Origin: Rufibacter sp. LB8
GTDB lineage: Bacteria; Bacteroidota; Bacteroidia; Cytophagales; Hymenobacteraceae
Direction of reading: 5' to 3'
NCBI RefSeq assembly: GCF_014876185.1
Contig: NZ_JADALJ010000001.1
Coordinates: forward strand, 2,461,501 to 2,525,500
DNA: 64,000 nucleotides
Shown here: piece after piece, positions 8,570-15,834 of the stretch
Layout: each line of letters opens with the position of its first letter
Position numbering within the stretch: the first letter of the stretch is position 1
The notes under the pieces: generated by a model
What the model was told of the DNA's origin: nothing
The model's input: only the letters and a program-made list of their open reading frames with translations
Databases searched by the model: none
Position numbers and translations under genes: made by a program

Positions 8570-8577
8570 TACTTTTG
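8570..8577 (+). promoter_or_regulatory. -7 element of the ssrA promoter
   Basis: TACTTTTG matches TAnnTTTG fully; predicted RNA start about 8584, giving a short 5' leader removed from the tmRNA precursor. No clear -33 TTTG at the proper distance. Confidence 0.45.
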
Positions 8578-8625
8578 CAGGCCTCGGCCGTAGAACACGT
8601 AACTGAGCACGTTCTTTTACATTTT

Positions 8626-8996
8626 GGGGATGACCGGAATTGACAGCTTGAGCAAGCTGGGTGTAAGCATGCCGGGAGTTGGCAGTTTTCCCGTAAATCA
8701 GAATTGACCGACCATTATCTGGCGAGTCTAACTACGCCATGGCTGCCTAGTCTAGGTACTAAGCATTTTGCCATTGTCCTGCAGCCCCTCGGATTGGTGG
8801 GGGTTGGTCACAGGGCATCGTAATGCCAATCTAGTGTAGGCCAAGGTGCGGGGTCTGCATGAAACCAAAGCACATAAGGTGTTATCAATAGGCCAGGCTT
8901 GGGCCTGATACCACACGAAAACCCAACCAAGACTAAGCATGTAGAAAGCGCTCAAGTTTCCTTGTCTGGACCAGGGTTCGAATCCCTGCATCTCCA
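8626..8996 (+). ncRNA. ssrA: Transfer-messenger RNA (tmRNA)
   Basis: Ribosome-rescue RNA. Its 5' end GGGGATG pairs with CATCTCC at 8989-8995 to form the tRNA-like acceptor stem, with discriminator A at 8996. The T-arm is GGACCAGGGTTCGAATCCC. CCA is not encoded (CTA follows), so it would be added after transcription. Length of the mature form is about 371 nt. The tag frame 8721-8750 reads GESNYAMAA then TAG, ending in the AA dipeptide that targets proteins to ClpXP/ClpAP-type proteases. A terminator follows within ten bases. SmpB is not in the window. Confidence 0.96.
8721..8750 (+). other. tmRNA tag-peptide reading frame
   Basis: GGC GAG TCT AAC TAC GCC ATG GCT GCC TAG encodes GESNYAMAA, similar to the GE(N/T)NYALAA tags of other Bacteroidota. 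The exact resume codon is inferred. Confidence 0.85.
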
Positions 8997-9003
8997 CTAA
9001 ATG

Positions 9004-9040
9004 AAAAGCCTGACTATCTTGATTGATAGTCAGGCTTTTT
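9004..9040 (+). terminator. Intrinsic terminator of ssrA
   Basis: 15-bp stem AAAAGCCTGACTATC (9004-9018) with GATAGTCAGGCTTTT, ending in five T. Confidence 0.93.
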
Positions 9041-9079
9041 GCGTTTTGGGGCTCATTTCCGGAAATGAGCCCCAAAACA
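9041..9079. repeat. Palindromic repeat, copy 8
   Basis: Abuts the ssrA terminator. Arms GCGTTTTGGGGCTCATTT and AAATGAGCCCCAAAAC, loop CCGG; the GGGG/CCCC variant is matched on both arms. Confidence 0.9.
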
Positions 9080-9344
9080 TCCTTTGGCTTTAGAGAAGCA
9101 GCCTTTTCATCACTATTGTATTCCCAGTTACCTTCATAAACATAAAGGCATAGTTCTTCTGTGCCTATGATTTGGTCATGCAGTAGTTCGCACGGTGGCT
9201 CGCTCGGTAGAAACTGGCCTTTCCCTGCATAGGGTTTGCCGTTCCAGCTATACTTATGTCAATCTAGACTTTTTAATATTTTTGAAAATGTAGGTAAAAT
9301 GACTAATATTAAAATCCTTCCTGATTGTCCCAACTTTTACTCCT

Positions 9345-11150
9345 ATGAGAAAATCGTTACTCCTGCTCTCCTGCCTCTTTTTAATCCACCTGAACACGTG
9401 GGCGCAAGCGCGGAAGCGGGAAGTGCGGGGCGCCTGGATTGCCACTGTGGGAAACATTGACTGGCCTGTCCGGAACCAATCCCCAGCCCAGCAGCAAAAC
9501 GCCCTCAGAACCATTCTTGACCATCACAAAGCCACTGGCATCAATACCATTTATCTTCAGGTGAGAAGCCAGTGCGATGCTTTGTACCAAAGTCAGCTGG
9601 AACCTATCTCGGCTGATTTGAACGGGCTGCAGGGCCGGCAGTCAAACCCCGCCTGGGACCCGTTGCAGTTTGCCATTGAAGAATGCCGCAAACGGGGCAT
9701 GGAACTGCACGCCTGGCTCAACCCGTACCGGGCAGTGAGCAACGTGAACAACCTGGCCAACTTCGCGGCGAACCACGTGGCCAAGCAACACCCGGAATGG
9801 CTCCTGGCCGCCGAGAACCTGCGCACCTTAGACCCCGGCCTGCCCGCCGTGCGTACCTACATCATGACAGTCATTGCCGATATTGTGGAACGCTATGACG
9901 TAGACGGCATTCACTTTGATGACTATTTCTACCCCAGCAGCAACACATTTAATGATGACGTCACTTTCAACGCCTATCCCAGAGGGTTCTCTAACCGGGC
10001 AGATTGGCGCCGTGACAACGTGAACCTGCTCATCAAGCGCTTGAATGACACCATCAACGTTCTAAAGCCGTGGGTCAAGTTCGGGATTTCGCCGTCTGGC
10101 ATTTACCGCAACAGCACCAACCCGGCCATTGGCTCTAACACCGGTGGCATGGAACATTACACCAGACTCTATGCAGATACCCGCAAATGGCTTCAGGAAG
10201 GCTGGATAGATTACCTGGCGCCCCAGGTATACTGGCACATAGGGCAAACGGCGGCCAACTTTAATGTGGTAGTGCCGTGGTGGAACAACAACACTTTTGG
10301 CCGGCACATGTACATTGGCATGGGCGGCTACAAAGTGAATGATGCCAGCCAAGGCGCCCCCTGGACCAATTCGTCTCATTTCCCAGACCAGATGCGGTTA
10401 AACCGGCAGCAACCCAATGTGGTGGGGCAGATTGTTTACAACACCAGCAGCCTGCGTACTTCTTCTAAACTTGGTTTCCGTGATTCGCTGCGGGTTAATT
10501 TCTACGCCAAGCCGTCTTTGCAGCCTACCATGCCTTGGAAAGATGATACGCCTCCGTCAGCCCCCACCGGGTTAGTGGCCTTCAACTTTGACCCCGATTC
10601 TGTTTCGCTCACCTGGTCTGCTCCGGCACCCGTTACCAGTGAATTTGACAAAGTTCGGCAGTATGCCATTTACCGGTCAGAGAGCGCTGCCATTGACGTA
10701 GCTGACATGAGCCAGTTGGTGGCCGTTACAAATACCAACGCGGTAGCCTACAAAACCAAGCTGCCAGACCGTACCAAAACGTATTATTACGCTATTACGG
10801 CGCTAGACCGGTTCCATAATGAAAGCGCGTTGTCTAACACGCACAATGGTACGGTTACGTCTACGCCGGAAGAAGAACTGGCAGCCCATTCGTCGCTTAT
10901 GGCGTTCCCTAACCCGTTCCTGGACCAGCTCACCATCCGGCTGCAAATAGGCCAAACCGACCATGACGCGCAATTGGAAATCCTTGACCTTTACGGCCGC
11001 AAAGTGCAGGAAATCTACTCTGGAAAACTGGAAGGCCAGAAATCTTACAGCTTTGAGGTGAACGCCCGCACGCTCCAGGGCCAGGTGTTGATTGTACGTC
11101 TGGTCACCAACGGCAAAGTGTTCATGACCCGCGTGACCAAAGTGTTCTAA
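9345..11150 (+). CDS. T9SS-secreted family-10-like glycosyl hydrolase (GHL10/DUF187) with FN3
   Basis: 601 residues. A signal peptide (MRKSLLLLSCLFLIHLNTWA) is followed by a GHL10 TIM-barrel-like domain at about 25-390 (REVRGAWIATVGNIDWP, YLQVRSQCDALY, GMELHAWLNPYR, VDGIHFDDYFYP, GWIDYLAPQVYW), the family of YngK-like hydrolases proposed to act on glycans such as cell-wall material. A fibronectin type III-like domain follows at about 405-510, and a type A T9SS sorting domain at about 520-601 begins with SLMAFPNPFLDQLTI. The product is therefore expected at the cell surface or outside. The acidic pair HFDDY is a candidate for catalysis. A possible -7 box TATTTTTG lies at 9277-9284. Confidence 0.9.
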   Translation: MRKSLLLLSCLFLIHLNTWAQARKREVRGAWIATVGNIDWPVRNQSPAQQQNALRTILDHHKATGINTIYLQVRSQCDALYQSQLEPISADLNGLQGRQSNPAWDPLQFAIEECRKRGMELHAWLNPYRAVSNVNNLANFAANHVAKQHPEWLLAAENLRTLDPGLPAVRTYIMTVIADIVERYDVDGIHFDDYFYPSSNTFNDDVTFNAYPRGFSNRADWRRDNVNLLIKRLNDTINVLKPWVKFGISPSGIYRNSTNPAIGSNTGGMEHYTRLYADTRKWLQEGWIDYLAPQVYWHIGQTAANFNVVVPWWNNNTFGRHMYIGMGGYKVNDASQGAPWTNSSHFPDQMRLNRQQPNVVGQIVYNTSSLRTSSKLGFRDSLRVNFYAKPSLQPTMPWKDDTPPSAPTGLVAFNFDPDSVSLTWSAPAPVTSEFDKVRQYAIYRSESAAIDVADMSQLVAVTNTNAVAYKTKLPDRTKTYYYAITALDRFHNESALSNTHNGTVTSTPEEELAAHSSLMAFPNPFLDQLTIRLQIGQTDHDAQLEILDLYGRKVQEIYSGKLEGQKSYSFEVNARTLQGQVLIVRLVTNGKVFMTRVTKVF

Positions 11151-11207
11151 GCGTAGTTCTTTCTAACAACTGTACTCCACATTTTATAAGAAGCCGAAGA
11201 AGACTAC

Positions 11208-11253
11208 TTTCCGTTTTAGGGCTCATTTCTGTAAATGAGCCCTAAAACGGAAA
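11208..11253. repeat. Palindromic repeat, copy 9
   Basis: 57 bases after the GHL10 stop. Arms TTTCCGTTTTAGGGCTCATTT and complement; the A/T pair replaces the usual C/G pair on both arms, a compensatory change. Confidence 0.93.
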
Positions 11254-11331
11254 TTCTCCCTATCATATCCTAACAGGACTGAGCGAAGCTATCACAAAAA
11301 AACCCGAAATACTTGACAAGCGTTTACCTTT

Positions 11332-11348
11332 ATCGTATCATTGCGATA
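11332..11348 (+). promoter_or_regulatory. Predicted ArsR operator 1
   Basis: 17-base element ATCGTATCATTGCGATA, 18 bases before the arsR start. It matches 15 of 17 positions of 11718-11734, which sits at the same distance before the next gene. ATCG-N8-CGAT makes a partial dyad. A TTGACA-N17-TATCAT arrangement overlaps it. Confidence 0.6.
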
Positions 11349-11366
11349 TAATAATCAACCAACCTC

Positions 11367-11702
11367 ATGGGAGTTACCAAGACACAGAATTTTACCCAGG
11401 AGCAGAATACGGTGGCGCTGTATGCCAAGGCCTTGGCGCACCCCGCCCGCGTGGCCATTCTGCAGCACCTGCTCAAGAGCAAGACCTGCATCTGTGGCGA
11501 TTTGGTGGAGGTGCTGCCCCTGGCCCAGGCCACCGTTTCCCAGCATTTAAAAGAGCTGAAAGCCTGCGGCCTGATACAAGGAACCGTGGAAGGCACCAGC
11601 GTTTGCTACTGCATCAATAAACATAAGTGGGAAGAAGTGCGGGATTTGTTCCTACACCTGTTCGCGCAGCCGGTGGCGTGCCAGCAAGACCAATGCTGCT
11701 AA
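11367..11702 (+). CDS. arsR: Arsenic-responsive repressor ArsR
   Basis: Winged-helix metalloregulator, 111 residues, first gene of the arsenic cluster. The HTH has [36 protein letters not shown]; the CICG segment corresponds to the metal-binding ELCVCDL region of ArsR helix 3, and further cysteines lie in GTSVCYC and in the C-terminal VACQQDQCC, so As(III) could be bound by several thiols. By analogy it represses until arsenite binds. The matching 17-base elements before this gene and before the next one suggest it controls two transcripts. Confidence 0.9.
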   Translation: MGVTKTQNFTQEQNTVALYAKALAHPARVAILQHLLKSKTCICGDLVEVLPLAQATVSQHLKELKACGLIQGTVEGTSVCYCINKHKWEEVRDLFLHLFAQPVACQQDQCC

Positions 11703-11717
11703 AATTTGTTCTTAATC

Positions 11718-11734
11718 ATCGTAACATTGCAATA
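11718..11734 (+). promoter_or_regulatory. Predicted ArsR operator 2
   Basis: 17-base element ATCGTAACATTGCAATA, 20 bases before the DUF6428 gene start, near-copy of operator 1. It indicates a second ArsR-controlled start inside the cluster. Confidence 0.6.
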
Positions 11735-11754
11735 CTATAATTTACCTTACCTCT

Positions 11755-12225
11755 ATGAAACTAGCTGAGATAAAAACCATTTTAGAGACGGCAGAGTCGG
11801 TTGACTTTGTGCTGGAAAACGGTGCCACGGTGCCAGAGCATTTCCACGTGACCGAAGTAGGCCTGGTCACCAAGCATTTCATTGACTGCGGTGGCACCGT
11901 GCGCCATGAGAAAGTGGCCAACTTCCAGTTATGGGACGCTAACGACTTTGAGCACCGCCTTAAACCCCAGAAACTCCTCAACATCATTGCCTTGTCTGAG
12001 AAAACACTGGCCCTGGAAGAAGACCTTGAGATTGAAGTGGAATACCAGAGCAACACCATCGGGAAATACCACTTGGCCCATGACGGTCAGAGGTTCATCT
12101 TGCAATCTACCACCACGGCGTGCCTGGCCCTGGACAAATGCGGCATTCCGCCGGAGAAAATCAGATTGAACCTGGCGGACATGACCTCGGGGAATTCCTG
12201 CGCGCCAGGGTCCGGTTGCTGCTAA
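11755..12225 (+). CDS. DUF6428-family protein of ars clusters
   Basis: 156 residues, soluble. It starts MKLAEIKTIL and contains PEHFHVTEVG and KHFIDCGGTVR in the N-terminal half, which recalls a cupin-like or small alpha/beta fold, and ends with a cysteine-rich tail (NSCAPGSGCC) that could bind arsenite or another soft metal. This family recurs beside arsR in Bacteroidota but its biochemical role is not established. It lies 52 bases after arsR with its own operator-like element and is followed by the acetyltransferase gene after ten bases. Confidence 0.75.
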   Translation: MKLAEIKTILETAESVDFVLENGATVPEHFHVTEVGLVTKHFIDCGGTVRHEKVANFQLWDANDFEHRLKPQKLLNIIALSEKTLALEEDLEIEVEYQSNTIGKYHLAHDGQRFILQSTTTACLALDKCGIPPEKIRLNLADMTSGNSCAPGSGCC

Positions 12226-12235
12226 ATAGATAAGG

Positions 12236-12727
12236 ATGGTCATCACAGAAATGATTTTTGACCACTGGCAGAGCGTGCGGGAAATTTACTTGCAGGGCAT
12301 TGCCACGGGCCAGGCTACATTCCAGACAGATGCGCCTTTGTGGGAAGATTGGGACAAGGCTCACCTCAACACCGGCCGGTGGGTGGTGCTGCAAAACGGT
12401 GCGGTCTGCGGCTGGGCTGCCCTCTCCCCTGTCTCCAGCCGCTGCGTGTACACCGGCGTGGCCGAAGTAAGTATTTACATAGCCAATGACTATAAGGGAC
12501 AAGGCATTGGCAAAAACTTACTTCGGCATTTGGTAGCAGAAAGTGAGAAAGACGGTATTTGGACCTTACAAGCCGGCATTTTCCCGGAGAACGTGGCCAG
12601 CGTGACCCTCCATGAGCAATTGGGTTTCCGGATTGTGGGCGTGCGGGAACGACTGGCCAAACACCACGGCATCTGGCGAGATGTGTACCTGCTGGAAAGA
12701 CGCAGCCCAGTAGCAGGCATGAACTGA
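12236..12727 (+). CDS. ArsN/phosphinothricin-type GNAT acetyltransferase
   Basis: 163 residues, cytoplasmic. Belongs to the phosphinothricin acetyltransferase (Pat) and ArsN1 group: IYLQGIATGQATFQTDAP and WEDWD in the N-terminal region, VAEVSIYIANDYKGQGIGKNLL as the acetyl-CoA-binding motif A (with QGIGK), GIFPENVASVTLHEQLGF, and a HHGIWRDVYLLERR end. In an ars cluster the likely substrate is arsinothricin, a trivalent organoarsenical analogue of phosphinothricin, though general N-acetylation cannot be excluded. Its start is only ten bases after the DUF6428 stop, so the two are probably cotranscribed. Confidence 0.82.
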   Translation: MVITEMIFDHWQSVREIYLQGIATGQATFQTDAPLWEDWDKAHLNTGRWVVLQNGAVCGWAALSPVSSRCVYTGVAEVSIYIANDYKGQGIGKNLLRHLVAESEKDGIWTLQAGIFPENVASVTLHEQLGFRIVGVRERLAKHHGIWRDVYLLERRSPVAGMN

Positions 12728-12761
12728 GATACATACCTTCCTTTAAAGAACGCCATTCAGT

Positions 12762-12780
12762 AAAAGCTGCTTAAGCTTTT
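12762..12780 (+). terminator. Possible weak terminator or hairpin within the ars cluster
   Basis: AAAAGCT (12762-12768) and AGCTTTT (12774-12780) form a short stem between arsN and the phosphoesterase gene. Only seven pairs, so attenuation rather than full termination is possible. Confidence 0.3.
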
Positions 12781-12851
12781 CCCTGCAGATGTAACCGTTT
12801 TACCCCGCGCTGCTACCCGAAGTAAAGAGTAATAACCCTAGAAATAACACC

Positions 12852-13631
12852 ATGAGAATTGCCCTCTTCAGCGACATTCACGCCAACCTGCCCGCGCTGG
12901 AAGCGGTCTTGGCCCATATGGACACTCAAAACCTGGATGCTGTGTATTGCCTGGGAGATCTGGTGGGCTATGGCACCTGGCCCAATGAAGTGGTGGCTGA
13001 AATCAAAAAGCGCCGCATTCCCACCATTGCCGGCAATTATGATGAAGGTGTGGGCCTGGCCAGCCCCAACTGCGGCTGCGCCTACAAAACCGATGCAGAG
13101 AAAGACCTGGGCCAGCAGTCCATTGACTACACCAATTCCATTGTCACAGAAGAGACGCGGAACTACCTGCGCATGTTGCCGCGCCAGATTAGACTCACCT
13201 TTATGGATGACTCTAAGCCGGAGAACAAGATTGAAGTCTTGCTGGTGCACGGCAGCCCGCGTAAAATCAACGAGTACCTGTTTGAAGACCGGCCCGAGAA
13301 GAGTTTCCTGCGCCTACTGGAAGAAGCCGATGCTGATTTTCTGTTCTTCGGGCACACGCACAAGCCATATCATCGCACGCTGGCTTATGAACAAGATGGG
13401 CAGACCCGCTACCGCCATGCCGTGAACATTGGCTCAGTGGGCAAACCCAAAGACGGAGACCCGCGCGCCGGTTACGTCATTCTGGAACTCACGCCAGAGA
13501 GCACTCTCACCAACCCAGAAAGCCTGAAGGTAGAATTTGTGCGCGTGGCCTATGACGTGGAGAAAGCGGCGCAGGCCATAGAAGCCAGCCCACTGCCCAA
13601 TGAATTCGCCCAGATGCTGAGAACCGCTTAA
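12852..13631 (+). CDS. Calcineurin-like metallophosphoesterase of the ars cluster
   Basis: 259 residues, cytoplasmic YfcE/MJ0936-like phosphodiesterase. Metal-site motifs in order: FSDIHANLPAL (DxH), CLGDLVGYGTWP (GD), IAGNYDEGV (GNxD, the usual GNHD changed to GNYD), LVHGSPR (GHxx-like) and FFGHTHKPYHR (GHTH). Metallophosphoesterases recur next to acr3 and arsR in ars clusters of several phyla; the substrate there is unknown. It ends nine bases before the acr3 ATG, so the two are almost surely one transcript. Confidence 0.88.
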   Translation: MRIALFSDIHANLPALEAVLAHMDTQNLDAVYCLGDLVGYGTWPNEVVAEIKKRRIPTIAGNYDEGVGLASPNCGCAYKTDAEKDLGQQSIDYTNSIVTEETRNYLRMLPRQIRLTFMDDSKPENKIEVLLVHGSPRKINEYLFEDRPEKSFLRLLEEADADFLFFGHTHKPYHRTLAYEQDGQTRYRHAVNIGSVGKPKDGDPRAGYVILELTPESTLTNPESLKVEFVRVAYDVEKAAQAIEASPLPNEFAQMLRTA

Positions 13632-13640
13632 AGATTGAAC

Positions 13641-14726
13641 ATGAGCCAGTGCACCGTAGATAAAAGAAAGAAGCTGTCGCGCTTAGACCAGTTCCTCACG
13701 CTCTGGATTTTTCTGGCCATGGGCGCGGGCGTGTTGCTGGGCTATCTGTACCCCGGCGTGGAAGACGTGCTCAATACGTTTCAGGCCGGAACCGTGAACG
13801 TGCCCATTGCCATTGGCCTGATTTTGATGATGTACCCGCCGCTGGCCAAGGTGCGGTATAGTCAGTTAGGTCGAGTTTTCAAAAACGTGAAAGTCATCAC
13901 CCTGTCGCTGGTTTTGAACTGGATTATCGGGCCAATTCTGATGTTTCTGCTGGCCATTATTTTCCTTCGGGATTACCCTGACTACATGGTGGGCATTATC
14001 TTGATTGGCCTGGCGCGCTGCATTGCCATGGTCTTGGTCTGGAATGAATTGGCCGAGGGCGAACGCGAATATGCCGCCGGCTTGGTGGCCTTCAACAGTA
14101 TTTTTCAGGTACTGTTTTACAGCGTGTTCGCCTACGTGTTCATCACCATTTTGCCCACCTGGTTTGGCCTGGAAGGCAGCGTGGTGGACATCAGCATGGG
14201 GGCCATTGCCCAGAGCGTGGCCATTTACCTGGGCATTCCATTCTTGCTGGGTTTCCTTTCCAGCTTTTTCCTGCGCCGCCTCAAAGGCGATGCCTGGTAC
14301 CAGCAAATTTTCCTTCCCGCCATCAGCCCCATTACCTTAATTGCGCTGCTGTTCACCATTGTGGTCATGTTCAGCCTGAAAGGGAATTTAATGGTGACGA
14401 TTCCTTTTGATGTGGTCCGGATTGCCATTCCGCTGGTGATTTACTTTGCCCTTATGTTTGTGGTGAGCATCTACCTGGGCAAGGCCTTGGGCGCCAATTA
14501 CGGACAGAATGCCGCCGTGGCGTTCACGGCCACGGGCAACAACTTTGAGCTGGCCATAGCGGTAGCCATTGGGGTGTTCGGGCTCAACTCTGGGCAGGCT
14601 TTTGCGGGCGTGGTGGGTCCGTTGATTGAGGTGCCGGCCTTGATTGCGCTGGTAAACCTGGCTTATTGGTTCCGAAGAAAATATTACGGCGGCAAAACAG
14701 AAGCCACGCCTTCCGCCCACCCCTAA
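13641..14726 (+). CDS. acr3: ACR3-family arsenite efflux permease
   Basis: 361 residues with about ten membrane helices, full family length. Extrudes As(III) (and possibly Sb(III)) across the inner membrane using the proton gradient. Family landmarks are [17 protein letters not shown] at the start, [22 protein letters not shown] [19 protein letters not shown] with the conserved cysteine at about residue 127, and [20 protein letters not shown] near the end. ATG 13641 is preferred over the TTG two codons upstream. No ArsA ATPase and no arsenate reductase are in the cluster. Confidence 0.95.
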   Translation: MSQCTVDKRKKLSRLDQFLTLWIFLAMGAGVLLGYLYPGVEDVLNTFQAGTVNVPIAIGLILMMYPPLAKVRYSQLGRVFKNVKVITLSLVLNWIIGPILMFLLAIIFLRDYPDYMVGIILIGLARCIAMVLVWNELAEGEREYAAGLVAFNSIFQVLFYSVFAYVFITILPTWFGLEGSVVDISMGAIAQSVAIYLGIPFLLGFLSSFFLRRLKGDAWYQQIFLPAISPITLIALLFTIVVMFSLKGNLMVTIPFDVVRIAIPLVIYFALMFVVSIYLGKALGANYGQNAAVAFTATGNNFELAIAVAIGVFGLNSGQAFAGVVGPLIEVPALIALVNLAYWFRRKYYGGKTEATPSAHP

Positions 14727-14752
14727 CATCAGCCGTATCTTCCTTTTTTTAT

Positions 14753-14795
14753 TTTCCGTTTTCGGCCTCATTTCCAGAAATGAGCCCCAAAACGT
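14753..14795. repeat. Palindromic repeat, copy 10
   Basis: 26 bases after the acr3 stop. TTTCCGTTTTCGGCCTCATTT / AAATGAGCCCCAAAACG, loop CCAG. Left partner of copy 11. Confidence 0.88.
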
Positions 14796-15170
14796 GTACC
14801 CATGAAACAGGAATGCCTAAAGCCAGCGAAATCCTTTCCCCTGGGCACATTGCGGTCCTTGGTTGCAAATAAAGGTTTTTCAGGAAACACACTTTTCTGC
14901 TGCGTAGCGCCACGTAGTGTCGGTTTCAGTCTTCGAAAAGAAAATATGTTTCCGTTTTTGGCTCCGTTTCCAGAAATGAGCCCGAAAACAGAAAATCCGC
15001 TTCGCACCTTCTCTCCACTTTCCACTCTGCAAAAATTAAATCCGCAGCCTAGCCGTGGCCAAAGGTTCTCAGAATATTTCTAGGCAGAACCCGTATTTGT
15101 GCAGGAACCCTGGCCGTATGGCCGCGTATAGCTTGGATAAGAATTCAAACATAACCTAACACATAAAACT
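14796..15170. other. Spacer between acr3 and the DUF892 gene
   Basis: Holds palindrome copy 11 and otherwise unique, weakly structured DNA; no credible gene. Copies 10 and 11 bracket 153 bases with no match elsewhere in the window. Confidence 0.7.
14949..14992. repeat. Palindromic repeat, copy 11
   Basis: TTTCCGTTTTTGGCTCCGTTT / AAATGAGCCCGAAAACAG, loop CCAG; a few mismatches. Confidence 0.85.
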
Positions 15171-15662
15171 ATGTCTAAGCTGAAAACATTAGATGATTTA
15201 CTGGAGCACCAATTAAAGGATTTGTACTCTGCTGAAAAGCAGTTGATTGAGGCACTTCCTAAAATGGCCAAGAACACTGAAGACGCCAAACTGAAGCAAG
15301 CCTTTGAAAACCACCTGGCCGAAACCCAGGAGCAGAAAGCCCGCTTAGAAAAAGTGTGCGAAATCTTGGGCATTAGCCCGGGCCGCATGAAGTGCAAAGC
15401 CATGGAAGGCCTGGTAGAGGAAGGCGAAGAAGCTATTGACGAAGAAGCGACCCCCGAGGTAAAAGACGCCAGCCTGATTGCCGCCGCCCAGCGCATTGAG
15501 CACTACGAGATTGCCGGTTACGGTACCGCTGCTCACTATGCCGAGCGCCTGGGCCACACAGAGGCCGCTGCCCTGCTTCGCCAGACCCTGGAAGAAGAAC
15601 AGAAAACCGACACGCTCCTGAACAAACTGGCCAAAGGCTACATCAACGCCAAGGCGGAATAG
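15171..15662 (+). CDS. DUF892 (YciE/YciF-like) ferritin-like protein
   Basis: 163 residues, four-helix ferritin-like fold. Typical motifs: LDDLLEHQLKDLYSAEKQLIEALPKM at residues 5-30, FENHLAETQEQKARLEKVCEILG with GRMKCKAMEGLVEEGEE, DASLIAAAQRIEHYEIAGYGTAAHYAERLG and LEEEQKTDTLL at the C-terminus. Conserved Glu and His residues on the helices fit a di-iron site. Family members are stress-induced (osmotic or oxidative) proteins of undefined enzymatic activity. It stands alone, with a terminator 85 bases downstream. Confidence 0.92.
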   Translation: MSKLKTLDDLLEHQLKDLYSAEKQLIEALPKMAKNTEDAKLKQAFENHLAETQEQKARLEKVCEILGISPGRMKCKAMEGLVEEGEEAIDEEATPEVKDASLIAAAQRIEHYEIAGYGTAAHYAERLGHTEAAALLRQTLEEEQKTDTLLNKLAKGYINAKAE

Positions 15663-15670
15663 TTTTTTGG

Positions 15671-15712
15671 TATCAGGTAGCAAATATCAGGTAGCACGTA
15701 TCAGGTAGCAAG
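15671..15712. repeat. Three tandem 14-bp repeats
   Basis: TATCAGGTAGCA plus two variable bases, three times (15671, 15685, 15699). A reverse-complement relative, CTGCTACCTGCTACTTGA, lies at about 15811-15828 across the terminator. Confidence 0.85.
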
Positions 15713-15748
15713 ACATAAGTACATACTTAATCTAGTTTCTGATCATAA

Positions 15749-15781
15749 AAAAGCCTTCTCTATTTCCAGAGAAGGCTTTTT
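15749..15781. terminator. Bidirectional intrinsic terminator
   Basis: Stem AAAAGCCTTCTCT / AGAGAAGGCTTTT, A-run before and T-run after. It lies between the convergent DUF892 gene and the amidohydrolase gene and could serve both. Confidence 0.9.
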
Positions 15782-15834
15782 GTTTTTCCAGGAAGCTCAA
15801 GAAAAAATCCTGCTACCTGCTACTTGAAACAAAC

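Noticed and set aside
15671-15712. Tandem 14-mers as a small CRISPR
   Set aside because: Units are contiguous with no spacers.
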